From Eriocheir sinensis (lineage: Eukaryota; Arthropoda; Malacostraca; Decapoda; Varunidae), in contig NC_066531.1 in NCBI RefSeq assembly GCF_024679095.1, positions 9,684,382-9,748,381 on the forward strand: a stretch of DNA of 64,000 nucleotides. The letters are read 5' to 3'. A program made the translations under genes and the position numbers. Below the pieces are notes generated by a model, which searched no databases, was not told the origin of the DNA, and worked only from the letters and a program-made list of their open reading frames with translations. Shown piece after piece: positions 10,701 through 20,241 of this stretch. Each line of letters opens with the position of its first letter. Positions within the stretch are counted from its first letter, which is position 1.

Positions 10701-11412
10701 AAAAAAACTAGATGTCAAGTGAATACTGAAAAAGAAAATAAGAGTTAAAACACGAGAACATTGACATTAAGTGAAGAGAAAATCCGGGAGCCGTTGCAAA
10801 GGCAGATCCCGGGACAACATCTGTGTGTGACGCGTGTCAGGTTAGAACAAGGAGAGAGTGGAAGGAAGAAGATGAGGGAACAAGACAAGAGGAGGATGCA
10901 GCAGGCGACAAGAGACATCCCCTTGGTGATGAGGATTGGGGTGTTGTGTGGTCTTCCCAGGAGTCGGACATGTCCTACCGGTTCCGCCTTCCTTCTCCTT
11001 CCAGCTTCATTTTTTTGTGTGTTTGTGTTCTTCCCTGCCATATTCACGCCATTTCATCGTTATTGATAAGTATTGCTATTGTTGTGGCTGTCTTGTTTTA
11101 TCAATCTTTTAAATTTCTTCTACAATTCCTTAATGATCATCACCCCCTCAGGGTACCTACTGCTACTAGAGTTAAGCACTTGTTTAGGTTTTTAAACTTT
11201 TAACCTTTTTTTAAATTTTATATATAATTTTACTAACTTTACATATACTTTTACCCAATATTTAAACCTTTTTAACTTTTTTTTTTATCATTTTTAAAGT
11301 TTTATGAGACAAGTTAAGGTACAGGAATTTATAGTGTATCATAACAGCTAAAGCAGGCAATAGCAGTACAGGGGTTAGGATTATTGTTTGTTTATATGTG
11401 TGTTAGCCTAGG
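10701..11412. other. No recognised gene
   Basis: T-rich towards the right (11190-11300, tttttaaattttatata). Open frames at 10761-11203 show no known domain. Confidence 0.4.
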
Positions 11413-11424
11413 TAAGAAACATGT

Positions 11425-11771
11425 ACATGGGGGAGGCGGTGGCTGAGTCGTCAGAGTAACGGCTCCGTGTTCAGGAGGACGCGAGTTCAATCCCCGCCCG
11501 GTGCCACCAAGCTGGGATTTTTCAGCCGCCGCCGAGTGGCTTAAAACTACCCACATGCTGTCCAGAAGACCACCTATCAACCCGGACTCTAGATTCAAGG
11601 ATCAAAGATGAGCTCTGGGAGGGCAGCATGAGCCAATGCAAGATGGCGCCACTATAAACACTCGCCTGCGCCAGAACGGGCTGGACCGACCATCAGGACC
11701 CACCGGAAAGAAGCCTTGGACCGACCATCAGGATCCATCGGGAAGAAGCCTGCCGGCGCAATAGGTCGCAA

Positions 11772-11802
<31 letters not shown>
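11425..11802 (+). mobile_element. tRNA-derived SINE, full-length copy with A-tail
   Basis: The head has pol III box A (tggctgagtcgt, ~11441) and box B (gagttcaatcc, ~11484) about 40 bp apart, as in a tRNA. An unrelated body follows with an internal ~32-bp duplication (gaccgaccatcagg...gaagcc twice), then an A-run at 11775-11802. Two relatives lie at 46158-46434 (minus, head missing) and 63077-63437. Confidence 0.85.
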
Positions 11803-11804
<2 letters not shown>

Positions 11805-11999
11805 AACACTACACAGAACAACACAATACACAATAACATTGATTTATACATTTCACATTATATATTTACTCTACAACACAAACAACACCCAACACATTGG
11901 TTGTGAACACATCTACATATCAAACACACTAACACCCAACTTTTACACTTACAGGCGAGGGAGTGTATGTCAGGCAAGGGAGTCAATGTCAGGCGAGGG

Positions 12000-12357
12000 A
12001 GTCAAACCCATCGTCTGCCTGAGCGTGGGAGGGAACGGCATAAGCAGGTTAGGTAACGAGCAGCTTCTGCGTCGCTATAGGGAGGCTCTCCGACGAGTTA
12101 CGTCCAAGGGCGGAGTTCCTGTGGTGTGTGGGGTTCTGCCAAGGCGGCGGGGTGGTGGCATTTGGCTGTCCAAGGCTATTGCAGGTTGGCAGATTATTGC
12201 AAAGCAAATGGATGGACATATGTCGACACCTGGGACCGATTCTATGGCAAGAACCACCTATACCAGAGTAACGGGGTTCACCTTTTACAGGAGGGGGTTC
12301 AGATCTTGTCTGATGCCCTTGAACATGGATTGGGGGCGCTGCAGGTTTTTTTAGGGT
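12000..12357 (+). pseudogene. LINE ORF1 with SGNH/GDSL-type esterase domain (C-terminal half)
   Basis: Frame 1 gives IVCLSVGGNGISRLGNEQLL (degenerate GGND block), then VTSKGGVPVVCGVLPRR. After a frame change at about 12150 it continues LADYCKANGWTYVDTWDRF, YGKNHLYQSNGVHLLQEGVQ. The final D/G-V-H-L block corresponds to the catalytic Asp/His block of SGNH hydrolases (Asp replaced by Asn here). Such esterase domains are known in CR1-clade ORF1 proteins. Their role in retrotransposition is not established. Confidence 0.65.
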
Positions 12358-12376
12358 AAGTAAGAAGGGGCCTAAG

Positions 12377-12905
12377 ATGGCAATACCTAGTGGGAGCATT
12401 AACTGTAGTAATAATAATAGCAGCTGCAGGGCAAAGCAAGGGTTAGGTCTATATGTGTACAATACAAACGGTAGAAGTATTAGGAATAAGATAGATTTAT
12501 TGCCGGGAAAGGCGTGCGTAGAGAAATTTGATATGATAGCGATCCCAGAGTCATGGATAAATACTGCAGACAGACACTTTCTCCCTGAATTAGAGATTGA
12601 AGGGTATAGGTTATTCCACCAATATCGAATACGCAGGAAGGGGGGTGGGGTCGCACTCTTCGTCAGGGACAATCTTAAAGTGTGTCATTAACAACTCAAT
12701 TAAAATATATAGCAATACAGAATCCCTCTGAGTAGAAACAATAGGTATAGGAAGGAGAAGCTTGTTATAGGAGTACTTTACAGACCACCCAAGCTTAACA
12801 GGGATAGTAACCAACCCCTTTTTACAGGAAATTAGTAGGGCGTCAAGATATAGGAGTGTGTGTGGAATTGGGGATTTTAATTATAGGAACATAGACTGGG
12901 ATACT
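12377..12905 (+). pseudogene. CR1-like LINE endonuclease, N-terminal part
   Basis: GLYVYNTNGRSIRNKIDLLP opens the APE-type endonuclease. DMIAIPESWIN holds the catalytic Glu, and RRKGGGVALFVRDNL follows. A stop lies at 12690, then VIGVLYRPP in another frame. The domain is cut at 12905 inside 'nIDWDTL' by the THAP element and resumes at 14023. Confidence 0.75.
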
Positions 12906-13139
12906 TTATAGAGGTTTTGCTGTGACGTCACGAAATAGCGTCGTCTGCAAACCCGCTGGTGGTCACCTCCCCAGCAGAGTGAGCAGACGGACCAAGTGTG
13001 CCCCATCCCCAAGTCACTATCCGCGGGCAAATGGCAGGATCTTCAGCATCATTTGTGTTTAGTGATTACGCGAGATCGCTTGAGGATGCTGCGAGGCTAA
13101 GATACATCGAAAAACTCAGTGCTTTTGGAGGAGGAGACT

Positions 13140-13340
13140 GGTAGACTGGCTGTCTAGCTGGCTGGCTGTCTGGTTGACTGGTGGGTTGACTGGTTGCCTG
13201 GTGGGTTGATTGGCTGACTGATTGGTAAACTGACTGTCTGTCTAACTGAGCGACTGGATGACTGACTGGGTGGTTGACTGACTGGGTGATTGGTTGGTTG
13301 GCTGACTGTCTGGTTGGTCGGTTGACTGGCTGTCCCTCTG
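13140..13340 (+). repeat. Degenerate tgactggt-type short tandem repeat
   Basis: Successive 'ctggctgtctggttgactgg' variants, with a basic unit of 4-8 bp (ctgg/ttgactgg), lie inside the THAP transposon. Confidence 0.75.
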
Positions 13341-13710
13341 CCTGGCCGATCTCCTGTTGCTGACCAGTGATGCCCAGGTAGGCAGCACAGGCAGGCAAAC
13401 AGGTGAGGGCAGGTGACGGCAAGTCACCTTACACTACGCACTCTTTGAGGGTCACTTCCCTGCGTACACTTACTTATATACTCCACCCAGCACTGAGCTC
13501 TGTCCCTCTGTGCACTTTCCCTCCACTGAATTTCCTTTCCTATTTTCTTCCCCTGCTTGAGCGCCGCCATGCGTGTTTACCTCCGCCAGCTCATGTAAAT
13601 CCCATTCCAGGGTAATCCCCCGCCACACAATAGGCTAGGGGACCCGGGGCAATACCTAAATGAGTGTTACCTCATGTAATAATCTAATCAGTCTTGCCTG
13701 TAATATTTAC

Positions 13711-13885
13711 CTCTGACAAAATGAGCACTGCAGAGTCGAGATGAAGCAGACGGCCGCCAGTTTTCCCTCCTCACAGTTGCTCTCCATTTCCTCCGCCCTT
13801 CTGGATTCGCTGGAAATCTATAAAATGACACGGCATCTCTCCCGTGTCGGTTAGAACATCCAACCGCACAGCATACGTATCCCAT
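13711..13885 (-). CDS. THAP-domain exon
   Basis: ATG at 13885 on the minus strand: MGYVCCAVGCSNRHGR, then SFYRFPANPEGRRKW, NWRPSASSRLCSAHF. The C2CH zinc signature (C-x4-C ... C-x2-H), the conserved Trp and the 'FYRFP' segment mark a THAP DNA-binding domain. A donor (cagag|gtaaat, GT at 13710-13709) ends the exon right after the domain. The exon is intact, but no further exon of the gene was seen within the element. Confidence 0.75.
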
Positions 13886-14029
13886 GACGAACACACAGAG
13901 CACTTGTGCAGGCGACACTAAGATTTGCTTTGATAAGTGACCACCGCCACTGACCACCAAGATGGCCGTGCAGACCCGCGCTACTCCCGCACCCACACTA
14001 ATGACGTCAGCTGCAAAACCTATATCAGG

Positions 14030-16374
14030 AGGGCCTGTAGGCGCAGAATTTGTTAGATGTGATACAGGATCGTTTCCTTAAGCAGTTAATTAGAACACCA
14101 ACGAGGGAAGAAAATATTTTGGATCTGTTGTTTAACTAATAGAAAGGACATAATAAGCAACATAGAGGTTGGGGATTCATTAGGTAACAATGATCATAAG
14201 GAAATTAGATTTAATATTAAATGGGACGACAGAGTCAGCAGTAACAACATATTAATACCTGACTTCAGGAAGGCAAACTACGAGGGGTTGAGAAAACAGC
14301 TGCAAAGGAATAGGGGAGTAGGATCAGAAGTAGGTCAGGACCCAGAGCGGGGAGTGGCGTTAATCTCTGGTGAGATCACTAGTCAGGTCAGTAGCTTGGG
14401 GGGTGAGTACACTAGTCTGGTCTGGGAGATTAAACTAGACCAGCAACAGTTTATACCTCACAGGGAAATCAGGTCAACAGTTACCCGCGATGGATAACAG
14501 ACTGGCTAAAAAAAATGAAATAGGAAGGAAAAGAGGAGTATATGTTAGAATCAAGAAGGGGGGAACTCACCTAAAGGACAGTTACAACGATTTAGCTAGA
14601 ACAGTAAAGAAAAGCGCGGGTATAGCAAAACGTAATTATGAAATTAGAATTGGCAGGGAAGCAAAGACCGATCCAAAAGGTTTTCTCTGTTTTATAAGAC
14701 CAAGGTTAGGGATAAGATTGGGCCGCTTAAGTCAGGAGAATCACTGACAGATACAGATGAGGGAATGACTGAGGCTTAATTAAACAGTATTCCTTAACTG
14801 TATTTACAAAAGAAAGATTAGACGATATACCTCAGGGAGAACATATATACGGGGGAGAAGATGTAGAAGGATTAATCAACATCAACGTAAGTAGGGAGGT
14901 CGTGATTAGACAGATAGATAGACTCAAAGTTACTACGGCGCAAGGGCCAGATGAAATTTTTCCCGGGGTATTAAAATAATGTAAATCTGAAATAAGTGGG
15001 CAGCTAACATAAGTTTTTAGGAATTCGCTAGACACAGGGGTGGTGCCTGTTTCATGGAGGCAGACACACGTTATTCCAATATATAAGAAGGGATACAAAT
15101 CTTCTATGCAAAACTATAGGCCGATTAGTTTGACGTCAGTTATAGGTAAAATGCTTGAGTCAATAATAGCAGATAGTATTAGGGACCATACTGACATACA
15201 TAATTTAATTCACGACTCACAGCATGGGTTTATTAAATGAAAGTCGTCCCTCACTAATCTTTTATCCTTTTACAATAGAGTATACGAGGCAGCTGACAAC
15301 GATGAGAGTTACGATGTAGTTAATCTTGATTTTAGTAAGGCCTTTGATAAGGTACCTCACCCGAGACCTAAATAAAGTCAGGGCTCATGGAATAGGAGGG
15401 AAGGTTTATGACTGGATTAGGGCGTGGATTAGCGACAGGAAACAGAGGGTTACCATTAACGGTAAAAAATCCGAATGGGGCAATGCTACCAGTGGGGTTC
15501 CTCAAGGTTCAGTTTTAGGTCCGCTTTTATTCATTATCTACATCAATGACATAGACAATGGGATAACCAGTGACATAGGTAAATTTGCGGATGACACCAA
15601 AATAGGAGGCACTATTAAGACAGGGGAGGATGCTAGAGCACTGCAGGAGAATCCCAACAAACTGTCAGCTTGGTTAGAGAAATGGCAGAGGGATTTTAAC
15701 ATCACTAAGTGTAGCGTCCTTACTGTAGGAACACGCAACCCATTACACGGGCAAAGTTTATACTCCACAGCGATAGGGATTTGGGAGTGTTAGTGAACTC
15801 TGACCTAAAACTAAGGAAGCAATGTATTAGTGCGAGGAATAGGGCTAACAGGGTATTAGGCTTTATTAACAGGACGGTAACCAACAAAAGTGCAGAGGTC
15901 ATCCTCAGACTCTATTTAGCGTTAGTTAGGCCACACTTAGATTATGCTGTCCAGTCTTGGTGCTCACACTACAGAATGGACATCAACTTGCTAGAATCAG
16001 TTCAGAGGAGGATGACCAAGGTGATTCAGTGGCTGAGGAACCTCCCGTATCAAGATAGGCTGAAACTTCTTAACTTACATTATCTAGAAAGACGAAGAGT
16101 GCAAGGAGATATGATAAAAGTATTCAAATGGGTCAAGGGTTACAACAAAGGCGATATAAGTAAATTACTGAGAATTAGCCGGCAGGATGGAACACGCAGT
16201 AATGGATTTAAATTAGAAAATTATAGATTTAGGAGAGAAATAGGCAGGCATTGGTTTAGTAATAGGGTGGTGGGGGAATGGAATAGACTCAGCAATCACA
16301 TAGTGAGTGCAGGGACGATAGCTTGTTTTAAAAGTAGACTGGATAGCTACGTGGACGAGGATGACAGGTGGTAG
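14030..16374 (+). pseudogene. CR1-like LINE reverse transcriptase
   Basis: After the endonuclease end (RTPTREENILDLLFN) the RT starts near 14930 (AQGPDEIFPGVL). It shows HVIPIYKKGYKSSMQNYRPI, VVNLDFSKAFDKVPH (catalytic Asp), a frame change near 15360, SGVPQGSVLGPLLFIIYIND and GKFADDTKIGG (second catalytic pair). The thumb runs from 15781 (VLGFINRTV, LVRPHLDYAVQSW) to a stop at 16374. Single stops at about 15237 and 15790 interrupt it. Confidence 0.85.
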
Positions 16375-16672
16375 TGGGGGGGAATCTGGACCTGCCTTGT
16401 ATAGGCCAGTCGGCCTCTTGCAGTCTCCCTCTGTTCTTATGTTTTCATGTTCTTATGACTGATTACTGGGGCGACGAAATTATGTATATCTTCGGATTGG
16501 CTTTCGAAGTGTGAGTGAGCGGACGATGGCGCGCTCCTCTTCAGTGCCGTGTGCCAGTGAAATGAGGTGAGCGACGTGTGAACGTGTGCTGCAAGTGTAT
16601 AACAGCACTGTGAGGGCAACTACCAACTTAACAGGCGAACGACCGGGGCACTCCTGCCGCCCGCCCGCACCT

Positions 16673-16774
16673 TGCCGTTCGAAGCCGCTCCACTACCGAG
16701 GCGCAGCGAACCACCTGCTACACTGCCGTTCGAAGCCGCTCCACTACCGAGGCGCAGCGAACCACCTGCTACAC
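16673..16774 (+). repeat. Exact 51-bp tandem duplication
   Basis: 16673-16723 and 16724-16774 are identical by eye (tgccgttcgaagccgctcc ... acctgctacac). A third partial start (gccgttcgaagcc) occurs at 16798. The 51-bp period keeps the frame open on both strands. Confidence 0.9.
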
Positions 16775-16861
16775 TCCCGCCTGCTCGTTCGCCTGACGCC
16801 GTTCGAAGCCTCGGTCGACTGAACCACCGAGGCACTGAATTATTCCCATTCACTGGAATTA

Positions 16862-18425
16862 CATAGAATTACATAGAAAATCAGACCACACAGACCCCAT
16901 GGTCCAGACTTGGTGGTCTGTCCTTAAACCTAAGTGATTTTATATTAATCAGAAGGCTCCAAAACGTTGCATTTCTACTCTAGTTGATATTAAGTTGAAG
17001 GAAGTGACGGTCGAGCTTATTTTTTAAGGAGTCAATCGTGTTACACTGGACCACTGATGGTGGAAGCTTATTCCATTCTCGCACTACAACGTTGGTAAAG
17101 AAAAATTTGATGCAGTCTGAATTTACTTGTCTACATCTGAGTTTTACGCCATTGTTCCTCGTGCGCAAAGTGTCATCGATCATAAACAATGTTGATATGT
17201 CTACATTCGTGAAACCATTAAGTATTTTAAAACATTCGATCAGTTTTCCTCGGAGGCGACGTTTCTCAAGATAGAACATGTTAAGGGTAGAAAGCCTTTC
17301 TTCGTAGGATTTGTTGCGCAAGGAAGGGGTCATTTTCGTTGCTCGACGCTGAACACCTTCTAATTTAGCAATATCCTTTACATGGTGGGGAGACCAAAAC
17401 TGTACCGCATATTCTAAGTGGGGTCTGACTAAACTATTGTAGACCGGGAGTATTACATCTTTATTCTTGAATAAAAAGTTTCTTTTAATGAAGCCCAACA
17501 TTCTGTTCGCTTTATTTGCTGCATCGATGCATTACTGAGAATTTGAGGTTTGACGCGATTTTGACCCCTAAGTCCTTGACGCATTGAACGCTTTTGAGTT
17601 TAACGCCGCGCATTTCGTAATCGAACTTCTTATTCCTCGTTCCAACTTGAAGGACCTGGCACTTGTCTACGTTAAAGGGCATCTCCTATCTATCCGACCA
17701 AGCTGAAATTGTGTGCAAATCCTCTTGGAGGCTTTGCCTCTCTTCGTCAGTGAGAACCGAGTTACCAATCTTTGTGTCGTCTGGAAATTTACTAATGCGG
17801 TTATTGAGTCCAACATCTACGTCGTTGATGTAAATAATGAAGAGCACTGGGACCCCAAAGAACCGAGCCCTGAGGGACGCCACTAGTGACCGGCGCCCAC
17901 TCTGAGTTAAATCCGTCAATCACTACTCTTTGTTGTCTGTTGCTCAACCAATTCGCGATCCATTGGTTTACTTGACCGTCAATACCTATTTGCTTTAATT
18001 TGTAAAGCAATTTATGATGCGGGACTTTATCAAACGCTTTCTGGAAATCAATATAGACTACGTCCAGTGATTTGGTTACGTCATAAACAGTGAAGAGGTC
18101 GTTATAAAAGGTTAATAGGTTTGATAGGCAGGATCTTTTGTTTCGGAAGCCATGTTGTGAGTCCCCAATTAATGAGTGGCTTTCAAGGTAACTCACAATT
18201 TTGTCTCTAATTATGCCCTCAAGTAGCTTACCTACAACCGAAGTTAGACTAATGGGCCTGTAATTACCTGGTACTTTTTTGTCTCCTTTCTTGAAAATCG
18301 GTGTCACGTTAACCTTTTTCCAATCAGAAGGGACGATGCCTTGTCGCAAGGACATATTGAATACGGTTGTGAGGGAGGAGAGTATTTCGCTCTTTGTTTC
18401 TTTCAGCAGAGTTGGATAAACTTTG
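16862..18425 (-). mobile_element. 5'-truncated CR1-like LINE, second family
   Basis: The minus strand runs from RT fingers (18355) through palm and thumb to a stop near 16980. A ~110-bp 3' UTR follows, ending in repeated 'attctatgta' units at 16862-16880, a CR1-like microsatellite tail. It is similar in protein, but not in 3' UTR, to the copy at 11960-16455, so it is a different family. Confidence 0.8.
16983..18355 (-). pseudogene. CR1-like reverse transcriptase with mutated catalytic box
   Basis: Minus-strand motifs: VPSDWKKVNVTPIFKKGDKK, NYRPISLTSVVGKLLE, VVYIDFQKAFDKVPHHKLL, VTSGVPQGSVL. After a one-base frame change come LFIIYINDVDVG and KFPDDTKIGN. The usual FADD box reads FPDD. The thumb (EGVQRRATKM, RLRGKLIECFKILNGF) ends at 16980. 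A second break lies near 17680. Confidence 0.85.
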
Positions 18426-18915
18426 TCGGGTCAGGTCAGGAGAGAAACACTTCTTGATGAAGTGGAGGAGGAGGGGAAGGTGGTGCTGCTCTCCCCATGG
18501 TGTTCCTCTGCATTTATAGCTGGAAGGTCTTCCAGCAATGAAGCCTCCTGCTCCAAGGTCGTGTTACCTGCTGGGGAACAGCCGATTACTTCCACACCTG
18601 AAATGTACAAAATTCTAGATAAATATTCGTGTGTGATGCAAATAGCAGTGGGGAGAGAGAAAATTGAGGAGTTTGAGTTCATGGGCATTAAATAGGTCAC
18701 ACTAGATGAGCAGAGATGAGCTATCCGACTGGACAGTGTGAGCAAAGATTATAGGATCAGGGCTGCAGAGATAAACATTGTGGAAACCTACGAACCTACC
18801 TGACCCACCCTAACCTAACCTGGACTGTGGCAGACTACCAGGACCTAATTTAACCTAACCTGCAGGTGCGTACCTAAATTTAACCTAACCTGCAGGTGCA
18901 TACCGAACGTAAACA
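18426..18915. other. Unassigned stretch with TAACC pentamers
   Basis: 18426-18690 has no recognised domain on either strand. 18780-18905 carries cctaacctaacc-type words and two copies of 'aatttaacctaacctgcaggtgc' ~38 bp apart. Such pentamers resemble degenerate arthropod telomere repeat (TTAGG/CCTAA). Confidence 0.5.
18690..18752 (+). repeat. 63-bp dispersed duplication, copy 1
   Basis: The block from aaataggtcacactagatgag to gcaaagattat recurs at 19096-19158 with one difference (atccgac versus atctgac). Confidence 0.85.
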
Positions 18916-18920
18916 ATTTT

Positions 18921-19693
18921 TTTTTTTTTAGAAAGGAGACAGCTTAAGGGCACAAAAAAAGGAAACAATAATAAAAAAAAAAGCCCGTTACTCGCTGCTC
19001 CTACAAAAAAATAAATCAAGAGGTGCCGAAAGAGAGGTCAATTTCGGGAGGATAGGTGTCCTGATACCCTCCTCTTGAAAGAGTTCAAGTTCATAAAATA
19101 GGTCACACTAGATGAGCAGAGATGAGCTATCTGACTGGACAGTGTGAGCAAAGATTATCGGAGTTTACCAGCGTGAGGGAGGAAAGAGTGAAGATGCTGG
19201 TTAACTCTTGCATAAGGGGTTTGGACAGTATAGGGATAAGCATGAGTAGAAAGTCGTGTGCAGCGGGGCCACGGAAGGGGGGGAGGCATGCAGTCAGCGC
19301 GAAAATAGCGATAGAAGATAGAAAGAGAGGCAACATCGCGACGGAATTTAAGATGTAGAAAACTACCAGTAGGAGGAGGAGAGCTGATGAGATGAAGAGC
19401 CATAGACTCCACTCTGTCCAGAAGAGCTGTGTGAGTGGAGCCCCCCCAGATAGCGACTGAACGGGGGAGAAGAACTGGCGGAGACGATACAGAACGCCCA
19501 CCTCGAGGAAGCTGATTTAACGAGAGATGAGATGCGAAGTTTCCAGTTGAGATTTTGAGTTAAGGATAGACGTAGGATATTTAGTGTTGAAGAAGGTGAC
19601 AGCTGAGTGTTGTCGAAGAATAGGGGATAGATGTTAGGAAGATTGTGTCGAGTTGACAGGTGGAGAAATTGAGTTTTTGAGGCATTGAAGGAC
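18921..19693 (-). mobile_element. LINE-A copy 1 (RT C-terminal part and 3' UTR)
   Basis: A poly-T at 18916-18930 marks the 3' end of a minus-strand insertion. Then come the LINE-A 3' UTR words (aggagacagcttaagggcac, gcccgttactcgctgctcc) and RT thumb coding up to 19693 (SFNASKTQFLHLSTRHNLPN). Within the coding part a 63-bp foreign patch replaces the normal sequence (see 19096-19158). Confidence 0.8.
19096..19158 (+). repeat. 63-bp dispersed duplication, copy 2, patched into LINE-A
   Basis: It sits between 'gagttcaagttcat' and 'gagtttaccagcgtgaggg'. In the LINE-A copy at 59870-60302 those two flanks are joined by an unrelated ~40-bp LINE sequence. Confidence 0.8.
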
Positions 19694-19696
19694 ACA

Positions 19697-20088
19697 AGGT
19701 GTCAAAATTACTGGAGAAACAAGTGAACATTTTGAGATAAAAGTGGGCTTAAGACAAGGGTGCGTCATGTCACCATGGTTATTCAATATTTATATGGATG
19801 GTGTTATTAGAGAAATTAAGGGAAAAGTTGGAGAAGTTGGAGTAAGACTGTTCGATGAGGGAAGGAAGTGGGTACTGAATTCGATACTGTTTGCTGATGA
19901 CACGGTGCTCATTGCAGAAAATGAAAGTGACCTACAAAATTTGGTCAGTGTTTTTGATAGTGTCTGTAACAGGAGAAAGTTGAAAGTAAATGTCAACAAA
20001 AATAAAGTGATGGTTTGTGAGCGAAGTAGAAGTGAGGTTGTAGATTTGGTTTGGCCACATGGACCGAATGGAGGAGAGTAAGATGACC
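19697..20088 (+). pseudogene. RT palm fragment of another LINE family (RTE-like, uncertain)
   Basis: Reads VGLRQGCVMSPWLFNIYMDG, NSILFADDTVLIAENESDLQ and NVNKNKVMVCERSRSEVV. These are an RT palm with an FADD box and the following connection. The fragment abuts LINE-A on the left and a third LINE on the right. Its probable C-terminal counterpart lies at 25500-25655. Confidence 0.7.
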
Positions 20089-20241
20089 AGAATCAGAATC
20101 ATTTTATTCCATAAAAATGGCTTTTCTGTACATTACAAGCATTACTGGATAACATACAATTTAAAGTAAGACTTAAGCTAAAAGTTTTCTAAGCTTTATA
20201 AATCAATATCAGAATAGTGAGAGCGTGGTCTCGATAGAATT

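Larger units (their letters stand above)
12909..14022 (-). mobile_element. DNA transposon carrying a THAP-domain exon
   Basis: The LINE coding sequence is interrupted exactly here. Ends are inverted repeats: left tagaggttttgctgtgacgtc, right (reverse complement) tataggttttgcagctgacgtc. Removing the segment rejoins the LINE frame (gatacttta + tcaggaggg), with at most a TA duplication. The only coding content is a THAP exon on the minus strand. THAP domains are the DNA-binding module of P-element-type transposases. No transposase core is left, so it is non-autonomous. Confidence 0.7.
11960..16455 (+). mobile_element. CR1-like LINE with SGNH/esterase ORF1, split by a THAP transposon
   Basis: Pieces in order: ORF1 C-terminal part (12000-12357), endonuclease (12377-12905), inserted DNA transposon (12909-14022), endonuclease end and linker (14030-14760), RT (15000-16374), 3' UTR (16375-16455) ending in 'gttcttatgttttcatgttc'. 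The gene order, the FADD palm box and the 'R(V/A)..GD(M/L)I.VFK' thumb are those of CR1-clade LINEs. Stops and one or more frame changes make it inactive. Confidence 0.8.

Noticed and set aside
18780..18905. Interstitial telomere
   Set aside because: Only a few cctaa units, interrupted; more likely ordinary pentamer repeat.
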